64,000 nt of DNA. It comes from Rhodoplanes serenus (GTDB taxonomy: Bacteria > Pseudomonadota > Alphaproteobacteria > Rhizobiales > Xanthobacteraceae). Of the stretch, positions 1-11,816 are shown one piece after another (within the stretch, counting starts at the first letter, position 1; every line of letters begins with the position of its first letter). Both the position numbers and the translations under genes were made by a program. Under the pieces are notes generated by a model. The model did not search any database and was not told the DNA's origin. It saw only the letters and a list, made by a program, of their open reading frames with translations. Location: positions 1 to 64,000 of the forward strand of contig WNKV01000004.1 in NCBI GenBank assembly GCA_009720755.1. The letters are read 5' to 3'.

Positions 1-54
1 CTCCCCGAACCCTTCCCAAGCCCTGCTTAGGGCCTCCGGCCTTCCAGCAGGCCT

Positions 55-139
<85 letters not shown>

Positions 140-171
140 AGAGCGGGGTATGGCCTCGCAGCCGACCCCCC

Positions 172-202
172 ACCCTAACCCTCCCCCACAAGGGGGGAGG
201 GA
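172..202. repeat. Palindromic intergenic repeat
   Basis: A CCCTCCCCC arm faces a GGGGGAGGG arm across a loop of about five bases. It resembles the hairpins at 15.9, 18.1 and 44.8 kb and belongs to the same style of dispersed intergenic repeat. It lies just downstream of atpA, next to the homopolymer block, and could be what broke the assembly. Confidence 0.6.
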
Positions 203-249
203 ACACGCTGTTCACCGCGGCGATGCTACCGGCCCGCCGCCCATCGCGA

Positions 250-2339
<2,090 letters not shown>

Positions 2340-2722
2340 GGCGCTCTCTTTCGGGTTCGGGCATCCGAGGTCCCGCCGCGGTTCCGTGGGCCAGGCGCAA
2401 GCCCCTGGATTCGTAGCGGGACCAGGATTGTGTGGGGCATGCGGAGCGGCCGGCGCCCCGTTGAAAAACCGCGGGTTTGCTAACACAGCCCCGGGGGCGG
2501 TGCAATATGGCGAACGCAACCCGGCGAAGGGCCTCGGCGCGGCCGCGGAGGCGCCGGCGGCTCCGTCGCGACGGGGCCGGACGGGCGTCCGCTCGGAGGA
2601 ACCCGTCGAGCAGGCGGGAGAACCGGACGCGCGCCGGATCGCCGCACACGCCCGCGCGGTCGCCGCACCTGCCGGCCTGCCGGCCTGCCGGACCGGACAG
2701 GACCGGGAGGCGGCGGGGTGTC
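2340..2722. other. Intergenic region before atpH
   Basis: About 380 bases without a convincing gene. On the minus strand it lies between the nnrS stop and atpH, so it should hold the atp operon promoter and the end of the nnrS transcript. Long open frames on both strands here are low-quality, Arg/Pro/Ala-rich shadows. I see no clear terminator. Confidence 0.5.
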
Positions 2723-3910
2723 TCAGCCGGCCTTGTGGCGCGGCCGCACCAGCAGCGGCCCGTAGACCAGGCAGAAGCCCCAGAACGCCGCCACCCAGGC
2801 GAGTCCCGCGGCCCACAGCAGCGGCGTCGCCATCTCGGGCAGGAGGCCGGCGGCGATCCGCAGGGCCGCCGCCGCCAGCACGGCGCCATAGACCAGCCGG
2901 GTCGAGGGCGGCGCCTCCAGGGCATGGCCGGTGTGGCCGCGGGTCGCCCGCGTCATCACGGCGAGCGTCATCACCCCGACGGCGCCGACCGACCAGGCGT
3001 GGATGCCGGCGGCTTCGGGCACGACCGGCCACAGCGCGGCCGCCGCCAGCAGCAGGAAGCCGAGCGGCACGAAGGCGTAGCCGAGGTGCAGGATCAGCAC
3101 CAGGGCGTCGCGCCCGGTGCGGTCGCCGGCCCAGCGGGCGAGCCGCACCGCATGGACGAGGCCGGCGGCGATCAGCAGCACCGCCGTGACGACGGCATCG
3201 GGCGCCGCCAGCCACGCCGCCAGCGCCGCCACGGCGAGCCCGATGGCGACCGCGTCGAGCCGGTCGAACGGAGCCGGCAACCGGCCGGGGTTCTGGCGCA
3301 CCAGCCAGTTGCGGGTGAAGCTCGGGATGATGCGGCCGCCGATCAGCACGATCAGCATGACGACGGCGGCGAGGGCCAGCCGGCGCCCCAGCATCGCGCC
3401 GCCCCACAGATGCGCCTCGACATGGAACACCAGGTTGGCGAGGGCGAACACCGCGAGGATCACCAGGACGCGCAGGTTGCGCCAGTTCCGGCCGGCGATC
3501 ACCTCGCGGCCGGCCGCCGCCAGCACCAGCAGCAGGAAGGCGGAATCGATCACCGCCACGAGCCCCCAGCCGAGCAGGCCGCCGGCCGCCACCGCGAGCC
3601 GCCCGGCGAGCCACGCCAGCACCAGCACCAGCAGCGGCAGGCCGGCGAGCGGCAGCCGGCCGGTCCAGTTGGGGATGGCGGTGAGCAGGAACCCGGTCAC
3701 CACCGCGGCCACATAGCCGAACAGCAGCTCGTGGGCGTGCCAGTCGGTCGGCGTGAAGACGCCGTCGAGCCCGATCCGGCCCTCGTAGACGGGCAGCCAC
3801 AGCAGCACCGTCAGACCGGCCCACAGGGCACCGACCAGGAAGAACGGACGAAAGCCGTAACTGAGCACCGCCGGGCCGGTGAACGCGGCGACGCGGGGAA
3901 CGGGGGTCAT
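2723..3910 (-). CDS. nnrS: NnrS family heme-copper membrane protein
   Basis: NnrS proteins are multi-pass inner-membrane heme- and copper-binding proteins found with denitrification genes and linked to nitric oxide tolerance. The 395 residues form about twelve hydrophobic segments. The family's early motif is present: YGFRPFFL, then [11 protein letters not shown] and [13 protein letters not shown], with His residues likely to bind metal. A GTG two codons upstream is possible, but GGAG sits only one base before it, whereas it is well spaced (six bases) from the ATG, so I chose the ATG. Divergent from the cytochrome c gene at 4143, with a FixK/FNR-type box between. nirK lies about 28 kb away in this window. 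Confidence 0.93.
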   Translation of the reverse strand: MTPVPRVAAFTGPAVLSYGFRPFFLVGALWAGLTVLLWLPVYEGRIGLDGVFTPTDWHAHELLFGYVAAVVTGFLLTAIPNWTGRLPLAGLPLLVLVLAWLAGRLAVAAGGLLGWGLVAVIDSAFLLLVLAAAGREVIAGRNWRNLRVLVILAVFALANLVFHVEAHLWGGAMLGRRLALAAVVMLIVLIGGRIIPSFTRNWLVRQNPGRLPAPFDRLDAVAIGLAVAALAAWLAAPDAVVTAVLLIAAGLVHAVRLARWAGDRTGRDALVLILHLGYAFVPLGFLLLAAAALWPVVPEAAGIHAWSVGAVGVMTLAVMTRATRGHTGHALEAPPSTRLVYGAVLAAAALRIAAGLLPEMATPLLWAAGLAWVAAFWGFCLVYGPLLVRPRHKAG

Positions 3911-4037
3911 GGACACTCCGGATACGGTCGCTGTCGTCGACTCGAACCGGCGACCGCCATCCCGGTTCGAACCTTCACGTCACCTTTGCCATTAGGAGAC
4001 GATGAGGCGCGGCGGAAAGCCGCGAGTGTGGCGGCGC

Positions 4038-4051
4038 TTGATTTTCGTCAA
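4038..4051. promoter_or_regulatory. FixK/FNR-type anaerobox
   Basis: TTGATTTTCGTCAA fits TTGA-N6-TCAA exactly and the FNR consensus TTGAT-N4-ATCAA at nine of ten positions. It lies between nnrS (minus) and the cytochrome c gene (plus), about 92 bases before the cytochrome c ATG and 128 before that of nnrS. An activator centred at -41.5 would give a leader of about 57 bases for the cytochrome. The choice of FixK, FNR or another CRP/FNR-family regulator is inference. Confidence 0.65.
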
Positions 4052-4142
4052 GCTTCTGTCTTCTTGCTGAACGCGGACCTCCGCGTCTCCGGCCCCTCGG
4101 GCTCGCCGGCCGGTCCTCGAGAACGAAAGGGAACCAGGCACT

Positions 4143-4529
4143 ATGATGATGAGAGCATTCGTTGTCGCGTTCGCGTTTGCGGCTTCGACCGGCATTGCCG
4201 CCGCCCAGGACGTCGAGGCCGGGGCGGTTTCGTTCCGCAAGTGCGCGCCGTGCCACGCCGTCGGCGAAGGCGCGGCCAACAAGGTCGGCCCGGTGCTCAA
4301 CGGCCTCCCGGGCCGCAAGAGCGGCACGATCGCCGGCTTCAATTATTCCGACGCCAACAAGAATTCCGGCATCACCTGGGACAAGGCGACGTTCAAGTCC
4401 TACATCACCGATCCGCGCGCCAAGATCCCCGGCACCAAGATGGTCTTCGCGGGCATCAAGAACGACAAGGAGCAGGACGACCTCTGGGCCTACCTGTCGC
4501 AGTTCGGTCCGGACGGCAAGAAGAAGTAG
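4143..4529 (+). CDS. Periplasmic class I cytochrome c (c2/c550-like)
   Basis: Soluble electron carrier of the mitochondrial cytochrome c / bacterial c2 type. The 128 residues begin with a signal peptide ending near AAAQ (residues 1-22). The heme site is C34-A-P-C37-H38, and M100 in GTKMVF is the expected second axial ligand. The GPVLNGLPGRKSG and YITDPRAKIPGTKM segments are family hallmarks. Three ATG codons stand in tandem; the first is about ten bases after AAAGGGA. Such proteins carry electrons from the bc1 complex to oxidases, photosynthetic reaction centres or nitrite reductase. The anaerobox upstream and the divergent nnrS make a donor role for NirK plausible but unproven. Confidence 0.93.
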   Translation: MMMRAFVVAFAFAASTGIAAAQDVEAGAVSFRKCAPCHAVGEGAANKVGPVLNGLPGRKSGTIAGFNYSDANKNSGITWDKATFKSYITDPRAKIPGTKMVFAGIKNDKEQDDLWAYLSQFGPDGKKK

Positions 4530-4565
4530 TCGCTGCCGTCGCTATTTTTTCGCGCCTTCGAGTCG

Positions 4566-4605
4566 GCGCGCCACCGCCCCGTCGGGCCGTGGCGCGCTTT
4601 TTTTT
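4566..4605 (+). terminator. Rho-independent terminator of the cytochrome c gene
   Basis: Perfect nine-base stem (GCGCGCCAC with GTGGCGCGC) followed directly by eight T, 36 bases after the cytochrome c stop codon. It implies a monocistronic transcript. Confidence 0.92.
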
Positions 4606-4875
4606 GACCGCGGCGCTCCCCTTTTCAACCGCCGCGCTCCCCTGGCGGGCTCGTCCCTCCGGGACCCCCACCGTCTGACGGCCGCAACGGCCGCGCCTTC
4701 TCGGACGAGATCCGGCCGATCCGAGAGACCCGAGTTTGCCGCCGGTGCCGGCTCTGCTCCCCCGACAGCTCTCGGTAATATTAGTTACACAACGTGATGG
4801 AACCCAAACGCCTCGCCATGTTGAGGGCACATTCGGCCGCTTAAAGCGCTGCTTCCCTCAAACAACACGGAGACT
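4606..4875. other. Promoter region of the rlpA-like gene
   Basis: No gene seen. The stretch between the terminator and the next start contains an A+T-rich patch at about 4770-4797, unusual for this genome, which probably marks the promoter of the RlpA-like gene. Confidence 0.4.
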
Positions 4876-5250
4876 ATGCAGCGCATGGCGATGCTGATCC
4901 TCGTTCGGTCTATTGCTGTCCTGGTCGCAGTATTCGCTGTCTCGATGCTTTCTTCGAAGGCCGAGGCATTCACTCAGTCAGGTATTGCTTCAGTTTATTC
5001 GGGAGGCAAGACCGCCAACGGCGAGCGCGCGCATTCGGGCACCCTGACGGCGGCGCACCGCCACCTCCCCTTCGGAACCATGGTGCGGGTGACGCACCGC
5101 AAGACCGGCCGCTCGGTGGTGGTCCGCATCAACGACCGCGGCCCCTTCGTGCGCGGCCGGGTGATCGATCTGACGCCGGCCGGTGCCCGGGCGATCGGCC
5201 TCGGCTACGGCCTGGCGCCGGTGTCGCTGGCGGTGCTCGGCCGCAACTGA
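4876..5250 (+). CDS. RlpA-like septal lytic transglycosylase family protein
   Basis: Small double-psi beta-barrel protein of the RlpA family. RlpA proteins bind or cleave denuded peptidoglycan glycan strands at the septum. The 124 residues have a signal peptide or membrane anchor (about 1-32) with no lipobox Cys, so it should be secreted rather than a lipoprotein. The domain runs from [15 protein letters not shown] to the end. The conserved NDRGPFV segment carries the expected catalytic Asp. There is no SPOR domain, so this is the short form and cannot use SPOR-based septal targeting. CGGAG precedes the ATG at good spacing. Confidence 0.85.
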   Translation: MQRMAMLILVRSIAVLVAVFAVSMLSSKAEAFTQSGIASVYSGGKTANGERAHSGTLTAAHRHLPFGTMVRVTHRKTGRSVVVRINDRGPFVRGRVIDLTPAGARAIGLGYGLAPVSLAVLGRN

Positions 5251-5285
5251 GGCCGCGCCCGCGACCCTCGCAACGTCGCCTTTCG

Positions 5286-5320
5286 AAAGAGCGTCGCACG
5301 ATCCCGTGCGGCGCTCTTTT
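5286..5320 (+). terminator. Rho-independent terminator after the rlpA-like gene
   Basis: AAAGAGCGTCGCACG pairs with CGTGCGGCGCTCTTT with one G-T wobble and a four-base loop, ending in a T run. It lies 36 bases after the RlpA-like stop codon. Confidence 0.85.
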
Positions 5321-5969
5321 CGCGTCCGGGCGGCCTCGCGGAGGGGCGCACCGGACCGGCACGGCGAGCCGCCGGCTCCGCCTCTGGCCGTCAGGCCCCC
5401 TACTGCGGTATGGCACGAGGGTTGCTTTTTTGATCCGCCTCGCCGCGACATCGCCGCCGCGCCGGGTCGCGCCGGAGAGCCAGCGGACCACGTCGACCGA
5501 GGCACGGGACGAACCGGGGAAACGGGACGAAGGAGTGGCACGCGACCATGAGCACGACCGCTCCGTCGTCTCCGGCGCGGCACTCCGGCGCGGCACTCCG
5601 GCGCCGCACCCTGGTGCGGCGCACCCAAGCGGCGGACGTCCCGACGAGACCTTTGCGCGGCGGCCCGCGTCTGTGCCACAAAGGCGGCCGGATGCTTGCC
5701 ACGCCGACTCCTGTATTGCATTGCATCGACTGCGACTGCGCGAGAGGGGGCCGACATGATGACGAGTCCGACGAGACTGCCGCGCCGCCCCCATGCGGTC
5801 GCGCCGGGCTCGCCTCCCTCACCCGGCCGCACGCCGCGGGACCGGCTCGCCGGCCCCGCCGGGCACCATGCCCGCCGCCCCGGACGTCTCCGGTGACGGC
5901 GGTGAGCGGCGCGAACCCGGTCCCTCGCCGGACTCACTCGTCACCAGGCCCAACCGTCGCGGAGCAGCA
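5321..5969. other. Long intergenic region before glgP
   Basis: About 650 bases with no gene I can support. Open frames on both strands are Arg/Pro/Ala-rich with no recognisable motif. It should contain the glgP promoter and includes a 13-base tandem repeat (5571-5609). An in-frame ATG at 5793 would extend GlgP by 59 residues, but that extension has no family match. Confidence 0.5.
5571..5609. repeat. 13-base tandem repeat, three copies
   Basis: The unit TCCGGCGCGGCAC occurs three times head to tail, with one mismatch in the last copy. A partly complementary GTGCGGCGC follows, so the end can fold back. Function unknown. Confidence 0.7.
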
Positions 5970-7670
5970 ATGATCGAGGTCGCGCGCTATCTGTCGGTCA
6001 ACCGGATCGCCTACTTCTCCATGGAGGTCGGCATCCGGCAGGAGATGCACACCTATTCGGGCGGCCTCGGGCTCTTGGCCGGCGACGCCGCCCGCTCGGC
6101 CGCCGATCTCGACCTGCCCATGGTGTTCGTCACCCTCGCGTCGCGCGAGGGCTCGATCAAGCAGCAGATCGACGCCGACGGCAACCAGATCGACGGTCCC
6201 GATCCGTGGAACCCGGAGGAGTGGGCGACCCCGGTCGGCGCCATGGTGGCGGTGCAGATCGAAGGCCGCCAGGTGTGGATTCGCCCGTGGCTCTACGAGC
6301 TGAAGTCGGCGCGCGGCCCGCAGGTGCCGGTGCTGCTGCTCGACACCAACGTTCCGGAGAACGATCCACGCGACCGCATCATCACCAACCGGCTGTATTT
6401 CGGCGACCAGAAGGATCGCATCAAGCAGGAGGTGGTGCTCGGCGTCGGCGGCGTCCGCGTGCTGCGCGCGCTCGGCTTCACCATCGACACCTATCACCTC
6501 AACGAAGGCCACGCCGCGTTCCTGTCGCTGGCGTTGCTCGACCACCATCGGCTCAACCGCATCCCGGGCATTCCCGAGCCGTTCGACTACGATGTCCACG
6601 CGGTGCGCGAGAAATGCGTGTTCACCACCCACACGCCAGTGGAGGCGGGGCACGATCGGTTCTCCTATGACGACGTGCGCGCCATCGTGGGCGACCTCAT
6701 CGAGCTCGATCAGCTCAAGCTGCTGGCCGGTCCCGATCACCTCAACATGACGCAGCTCGCCCTCAACCTGTCGCGCTACGCCAACGGCGTCGCCCGCCGG
6801 CACGCCGAGACGGCGCAGAAGATGTTCCCGGCCTACCCGATCCGCACGGTCACCAACGGCGCCCATGTGCCGACCTGGATGCATCCGGCGATCGCCGACC
6901 TGTTCAAGACGCTCGCCCCGCACTGGGCCTACGAGCTGGAGGACCTGCTCAAGGCCGATCAGGTGCCGGACGAGGCGCTGTGGGCCGCCCATCAGCAGGC
7001 CAAGCACGAGCTGATCGATCTGGTGCGCGACACCACCGGGGTCGCCATGGACCCCGACGTGCCGGTGATCGGCTTCGCCCGCCGGATGACCGGCTACAAG
7101 CGTCCGGACCTGCTGTTCCACGACATCGAGCGCCTCCGGGCGATCGCCGGCCGCCGGCCGTTCCAGGTGGTGATGGCCGGCAAGGCGCATCCGCGCGATT
7201 TCGAAGGCAAGGCGATGATCCGGTCGATCCACGCCCATATGAGATCGATCAAAGACATCCCCATGGCATTTTTGCCAAACTACAGCATCGCCATCGCCAA
7301 GCGGCTGGTGGCCGGCTCGGATGTGTGGCTCAACAATCCGGTGCCGCCGCTGGAGGCATCGGGGACGAGCGGCATGAAGGCGGCGTTCAACGGCGTGCTC
7401 AACTTCAGCGTCCTCGACGGCTGGTGGCTGGAGGGCTGGGTCGAGGGCGTCACCGGCTGGTCGATCGGCAGCGACGGCAGCGATCCCTCGCCCGAGGCGC
7501 ACGCGGCCGCCATGTACGCCAAGCTCGAATCCACCGTGCTGCCGCTCTATCACGAGGACCGGGCGCGCTGGATCTGGATGATGAAGCAGACCATCGCCAA
7601 GATCGGCGCGGTGTTCAACAGCGCCCGCATGATGCGGCGCTACGCGACAGAGGCCTATCTCCGGGCGTGA
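5970..7670 (+). CDS. glgP: Alpha-glucan (glycogen) phosphorylase
   Basis: Removes glucose from the non-reducing ends of alpha-1,4-glucans with phosphate, giving glucose-1-phosphate. The 566 residues match the shorter alpha-glucan phosphorylase subfamily rather than the ~800-residue E. coli type. Visible motifs are IAYFSMEVGI near the N-terminus, YHLNEGHAAF, GFARRMTGYKRPDL, and EASGTSGMKAAFNG, in which K470 is the expected pyridoxal-phosphate lysine. The ATG at 5970 is chosen because GGAG precedes it at six bases and homologous sequence starts there. First gene of glgP-glgC-glgA. Glucose-1-phosphate links it to GlgC in the reverse, synthetic direction. Confidence 0.95.
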   Translation: MIEVARYLSVNRIAYFSMEVGIRQEMHTYSGGLGLLAGDAARSAADLDLPMVFVTLASREGSIKQQIDADGNQIDGPDPWNPEEWATPVGAMVAVQIEGRQVWIRPWLYELKSARGPQVPVLLLDTNVPENDPRDRIITNRLYFGDQKDRIKQEVVLGVGGVRVLRALGFTIDTYHLNEGHAAFLSLALLDHHRLNRIPGIPEPFDYDVHAVREKCVFTTHTPVEAGHDRFSYDDVRAIVGDLIELDQLKLLAGPDHLNMTQLALNLSRYANGVARRHAETAQKMFPAYPIRTVTNGAHVPTWMHPAIADLFKTLAPHWAYELEDLLKADQVPDEALWAAHQQAKHELIDLVRDTTGVAMDPDVPVIGFARRMTGYKRPDLLFHDIERLRAIAGRRPFQVVMAGKAHPRDFEGKAMIRSIHAHMRSIKDIPMAFLPNYSIAIAKRLVAGSDVWLNNPVPPLEASGTSGMKAAFNGVLNFSVLDGWWLEGWVEGVTGWSIGSDGSDPSPEAHAAAMYAKLESTVLPLYHEDRARWIWMMKQTIAKIGAVFNSARMMRRYATEAYLRA

Positions 7671-7775
7671 CCGGCGCGCCGCGGCGCGCCGTCGGCACGG
7701 CGCGCGCGGTCCCGACGATCGGAGCGGGCAACGGATTCGGAGGACGGACTTCTCAAACTCAGGCGAGGCAATTCA

Positions 7776-9038
7776 GTGCCGTTTGACCATTCCTTGTCGG
7801 GGCCGCTCGCCCGTAGCGCGATGGCCTATGTGCTCGCAGGCGGCCGTGGCAGCCGGCTGCACGAGCTTTGCGACAACCGCGCCAAGCCGGCGGTCTATTT
7901 CGGCGGCAAGTCCCGCATCATCGACTTCACGCTCTCCAACGCGCTCAATTCGGGCATCCGCCGTATCGCGGTGGCGACCCAGTACAAGGCGCACAGCCTG
8001 ATCCGCCACATGCAGCGGGGCTGGAACTTCTTCCGCCCCGAGCGGAACGAGAGCTTCGACATCCTGCCGGCGAGCCAGCGCATCGCCGGAGCGAGCTGGT
8101 ATGCCGGCACGGCCGACGCCGTCTACCAGAACCTCGACATCATCGAGAGCTACAATCCGGAATACATCGTCCTTCTCGCCGGCGATCACGTCTACAAGAT
8201 GGACTACGAGCCGATGCTCCAGCAGCATGTGGAGCAGAAGGCCGACATCACCATCGCCACCATCGAGGTGCCGCTCAAGCAGGCGACCCATTTCGGCGTG
8301 CTGCATGTCAGCGCCGACGATGTGGTTCTCGACTTCGTCGAGAAGCCCGAGAAGCCGCCCCACATGCCGGGCAACCCGGCGCTGGCGCTGGCCAGCATGG
8401 GCATCTACGTCTTCAACACCAAGTTCCTGATCGACCAGGTGCGGCGCGACGCCCAGGACCCGCACTCGACGCACGACTTCGGCAAGGACATCGTCCCCTA
8501 CCTCGTCAAGTACGGCAAGGCGGTGGCGCATCCGTTCTCGCGCTCCTGCGTGCGCTCGCGCGAGGAGGCCGAGGTGTATTGGCGCGACGCCGGCACCATC
8601 GATGCGTACTGGGAGGCCAATATCGACCTCACCGCGGTGGTGCCGCAGCTCGACCTGTTCGATCACAACTGGCCGATCTGGACCTATGCGGAGATCACCC
8701 CGCCCGCCAAGTTCGTGCACGACGAGCAGGGCCGGCGCGGCACCGCGGTGTCGTCGCTGGTGGCCGGCGGCTGCATCGTGTCGGGCGCGTCGATCCGCGG
8801 CTCGCTGATCGGCACCGGCTCGCACGTCCACTCCTACGCCTATGTCGAGAACTCGGTGGTGCTGCCGCAGGTCGATGTCGGCCGCGGCGCGCGGCTGCGC
8901 AACGTCGTGATCGACAAGGGCACCATCATCCCGCCGAAGCTGGTGGTGGGCGAGGACCCGGAGCTCGACGCCGAGCGGTTCCGCCGCACCGAGAACGGCA
9001 TCTGCCTGATCACCCAGCACATGATCGATCGGTTGTGA
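7776..9038 (+). CDS. glgC: Glucose-1-phosphate adenylyltransferase
   Basis: Makes ADP-glucose from glucose-1-phosphate and ATP, the committed and allosterically controlled step of bacterial glycogen synthesis. The 420 residues carry the nucleotidyl-transferase motif [15 protein letters not shown], the substrate-binding segments [15 protein letters not shown] and GTADAVYQN, and a left-handed beta-helix C-terminus. The start is a GTG with GAGG seven bases upstream; an ATG fifteen codons later would cut into the N-terminal domain. The stop overlaps the GTG of glgA in GTGA, so the two are translationally coupled. Confidence 0.97.
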   Translation: MPFDHSLSGPLARSAMAYVLAGGRGSRLHELCDNRAKPAVYFGGKSRIIDFTLSNALNSGIRRIAVATQYKAHSLIRHMQRGWNFFRPERNESFDILPASQRIAGASWYAGTADAVYQNLDIIESYNPEYIVLLAGDHVYKMDYEPMLQQHVEQKADITIATIEVPLKQATHFGVLHVSADDVVLDFVEKPEKPPHMPGNPALALASMGIYVFNTKFLIDQVRRDAQDPHSTHDFGKDIVPYLVKYGKAVAHPFSRSCVRSREEAEVYWRDAGTIDAYWEANIDLTAVVPQLDLFDHNWPIWTYAEITPPAKFVHDEQGRRGTAVSSLVAGGCIVSGASIRGSLIGTGSHVHSYAYVENSVVLPQVDVGRGARLRNVVIDKGTIIPPKLVVGEDPELDAERFRRTENGICLITQHMIDRL

Positions 9039-10495
9039 GTGGCGCGAGTCCGATCCTCGTCCTGTCCGTCGTTTCCGAGATCTTCCCCTTCGTGAAGACC
9101 GGGGGGCTCGCGGACGTCGTCGGCGCGTTGCCGGCGGCGCTCGCCCCCGAGAACGTGCGCACCGTCACGCTGATCCCCGGCTATCCGGCCGTGCTGGCGG
9201 CCCTGCACGACGTCTCCACCGTGCTCGAGGTGCCGGACCTGTTCGGCAGTCCCGCCAAGCTGCTGCACGGCCGCGCCCGCAATCTCGAGCTGATCGCCAT
9301 CGCGGCGCCGCATCTCTACGACCGGCCCGGCAACCCCTACATGGCGGTCGACGGCCGCGACTGGCCCGACAACGCCATCCGGTTCGGCGCCCTCGGCCTG
9401 ATGGCGGCGCGCCTGGCCGCCGGCGAGGTCCCGGCCCTGCGGCCCGACGTGCTGCACGCCCACGACTGGCAGGGCGGGCTTGCGGCCGCCTATCTGCGCT
9501 ACCGCTACGAGCGCGGCCCGCGCACCGTCCAGACGGTGCACAACCTGGCCTTCCAGGGCCTGTTCCCCGCCTCGCTGCTGCCGGCGCTGGCGCTGCCGCC
9601 GCAGGCCTACAGCATCAACGGCGTCGAGTTCCACGGCGAGATCGGCTTCCTCAAGGCCGGGCTGGCGCTCGCCGACTGGATCACCACGGTATCGCCCACC
9701 TATGCGGCCGAGATCCGCACCCGTGAATACGGCATGGGGCTCGACGGCCTGCTGCGCAGCCGCACCGAGCGGCTCTCCGGCATCCTCAACGGCATCGACG
9801 ACGCGGTGTGGAACCCGAGCCGCGACCCGCTGATCGCCGCCCGCTTCGACGCCCGCCGCATCGCGCCGCGCATCGCCAACAAGTCGGTGCTGAAGAAGCG
9901 CATGAACCTCGCGCCCGACGATGCGCTGCTGTTCGGCGTGGTCAGCCGGCTGACCTGGCAGAAGGGCCTCGACATGCTGGTCGAGGTGCTGCCGACGCTG
10001 CTCGCCACCGGCTCGCAGCTCGTCGTGCTCGGCTCCGGCGAGCGCAATCTCCAGCAGGCGTTTCTCGATGCCGCCCGCATTCATCCGAGCCGCGTCGCCT
10101 GCGTGATCGGCTACGACGAGGAGCTGGCGCATCTGGTCCAGGCCGGCGCCGACGCGCTCTTGATGCCGTCGCGCTACGAGCCCTGCGGGCTGTCGCAGAT
10201 GTGCGCCCTGCGCTACGGCACGCTGCCGGTGGTGAGCCATGTGGGCGGCCTCGCCGACACGGTCATCGACTGCAACGACATGGCGATCGCCGAGGGCGTC
10301 GGCACCGGCATCGTGTTCACGCCGACCATCGGCATGCTGGAGGCGGCGGTGCTGCGCACCACCGCGCTGTGGCGCAACGGCCGGGTGTGGCGGCGCGTGC
10401 AGCGCAACGCCATGCGGGCCGACGTGTCGTGGCGCCGCTCGGCGCGCCGCTACGCCCAGCTCTATCGCGATCTCCTGGCCGAGCGCCGCCGCTGA
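9035..10495 (+). CDS. glgA: Glycogen synthase (ADP-glucose type)
   Basis: GT5 glycosyltransferase that moves glucose from ADP-glucose onto the growing alpha-1,4-glucan. From the GTG that overlaps the glgC stop by four bases the protein has 486 residues, the usual length. The ADP-glucose motif [13 protein letters not shown] lies near residue 20, and the C-terminal Rossmann domain has [10 protein letters not shown] and the [12 protein letters not shown] motif near the catalytic glutamate. No branching enzyme (glgB) or debranching enzyme (glgX) lies next to the cluster, so these must be elsewhere. Confidence 0.96.
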   Translation: MSGASPILVLSVVSEIFPFVKTGGLADVVGALPAALAPENVRTVTLIPGYPAVLAALHDVSTVLEVPDLFGSPAKLLHGRARNLELIAIAAPHLYDRPGNPYMAVDGRDWPDNAIRFGALGLMAARLAAGEVPALRPDVLHAHDWQGGLAAAYLRYRYERGPRTVQTVHNLAFQGLFPASLLPALALPPQAYSINGVEFHGEIGFLKAGLALADWITTVSPTYAAEIRTREYGMGLDGLLRSRTERLSGILNGIDDAVWNPSRDPLIAARFDARRIAPRIANKSVLKKRMNLAPDDALLFGVVSRLTWQKGLDMLVEVLPTLLATGSQLVVLGSGERNLQQAFLDAARIHPSRVACVIGYDEELAHLVQAGADALLMPSRYEPCGLSQMCALRYGTLPVVSHVGGLADTVIDCNDMAIAEGVGTGIVFTPTIGMLEAAVLRTTALWRNGRVWRRVQRNAMRADVSWRRSARRYAQLYRDLLAERRR

Positions 10496-10523
10496 ACGAC
10501 GGCGCGCCGGCAGCCGCGCCGGC

Positions 10524-11816
10524 TCAGTAGCGGCCGGCGATCGGCAGCTCCTCGGCCGGGAACAGGGTGATCAGCCGGCAGCCCTTGTCGGTGACCACCA
10601 CCTCCTCCTCGATACGCGCCGCCGAGTAGCCGTCGCCGGCCGGGCAGTAGGTCTCGATGGCGAACACCATGCCCTCCTTGATCTCGGTCGGATGGTCCAT
10701 CGACACCACCCGCGAGATGATCGGCCGCTCGTGCAGGGCGAGGCCGAGCCCGTGCGCGAATTGCAGCCCGAAGGCCGCCATCTCGTCCGGGAAGCCGAAC
10801 GCCTCGGCCTTGGGGAACACCTCGCAGATGTGCGCCGTGGTGACGCCCGGCCGGATGCGGGCGATGGCGTTGTCGAGCCACTCGCGCGCCCGCCGATAGG
10901 CGTCGTGCTGGGCCGGGGTGGCGCGGCCGACATTGAAGGTCCGGTAGTAGCAGGTGCGGTAGCCCATGAACGCCTGGATGATGTCGAAGAACGCCTGATC
11001 GCCCGGCCGCAGCATCCGGTCGGTGAAGTTGTGCGGATGCGGATTGCAGCGCTCGCCCGAGATGGCGTTGATGGCCTCCACATCGTCGGAGCCGTGGCGA
11101 TAGAGGAACCTGTTCACCTCGGCGACCACGTCGTTCTCGCGCACGCCGGGCCGCAGCATGTCCCACACGACCTGATAGGCGCCGTCCACCATGGCGGCAG
11201 CCCGATTGAGGAGCGCGATCTCGTCGGCCGACTTGATCTCGCGCGCCTCCAGCATCACCTGCTGGCCGTCCGCCACGGTGACGCCGGCCTTTTGCAGGGC
11301 GAACATCATCGGCGGCTCGACCACGTCCATGCCGACCGGCATGTCGGCGACGCCGGCCTCGCGCAGCAGCGCCGCGATCTCCTCGGCGTGACGGGCCATC
11401 AGGCCGAAGGCGGGATCGACGGTGCCGCGCAGGCCGACCAGTCCGGCCCGGCAGTTCTCCGGCTTCAGCCACGGCGCATAGAGCTTGTGATGCACGGCGG
11501 CGGAGCCGAAGTCCCACAGGATCGGCTCGCCGGTGCGGGTCAGCAGCGCCCAGCGGGCCAGCTTGTCGCGCTCCCACTCGCCGATCTTGGTCGAGGTGAG
11601 ATAGCGGATGTTGTTGACGTCGAAGACCAGCAGGGCGCCGAGGTCGGAATTCTCCAGCGCCTGGCGGGCGCGTGACAGCCGATAGCGATGCAGACGGCGG
11701 TAGTCGACGCGCTCCTCGAAATCGACCCCCATGGTGCCGAGCGCCGGCAAGGCGCGAGTCCAGTCGTGGCGCGGATCGATGTCGTCGGCGCGGATTTCGC
11801 GCAGGTGCTGGTCCAT
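10524..11816 (-). CDS. M24 (creatinase/aminopeptidase P-fold) family protein
   Basis: Two-domain pita-bread protein of 430 residues: a creatinase-type N-terminal domain (about 45-180) and an M24 catalytic domain (about 195-425). Of the five usual metal ligands, D278 (FFDII), H355 (FAHGLGLALHE), E388 (AIETY) and E403 (RIEEE) are present. The second Asp, expected three residues before the conserved Arg-Thr, is Cys (C289 in TCYYRT). Relatives include Xaa-Pro peptidases, ectoine hydrolase DoeA, DMSP lyase DddP and metal-free creatinase; the substitution makes simple prolidase activity doubtful. The start ATG follows GAGGAG at good spacing. Convergent with glgA and probably monocistronic. Substrate unknown. 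Confidence 0.82.
   Translation of the reverse strand: MDQHLREIRADDIDPRHDWTRALPALGTMGVDFEERVDYRRLHRYRLSRARQALENSDLGALLVFDVNNIRYLTSTKIGEWERDKLARWALLTRTGEPILWDFGSAAVHHKLYAPWLKPENCRAGLVGLRGTVDPAFGLMARHAEEIAALLREAGVADMPVGMDVVEPPMMFALQKAGVTVADGQQVMLEAREIKSADEIALLNRAAAMVDGAYQVVWDMLRPGVRENDVVAEVNRFLYRHGSDDVEAINAISGERCNPHPHNFTDRMLRPGDQAFFDIIQAFMGYRTCYYRTFNVGRATPAQHDAYRRAREWLDNAIARIRPGVTTAHICEVFPKAEAFGFPDEMAAFGLQFAHGLGLALHERPIISRVVSMDHPTEIKEGMVFAIETYCPAGDGYSAARIEEEVVVTDKGCRLITLFPAEELPIAGRY

Noticed and set aside
2477-4678. 733-residue plus-strand open frame
   Set aside because: Antisense to nnrS and out of frame with the real cytochrome c; composed of Gln/Arg/Gly/His runs typical of G+C-rich shadows.
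5571-5609. CRISPR array
   Set aside because: Units are contiguous 13-mers with no spacers, and there are no cas genes in the window.
10524-11816. DMSP lyase DddP
   Set aside because: Same fold family, but the expected Asp metal ligand is Cys and the N-terminal region differs; kept as an unnamed M24-family protein.
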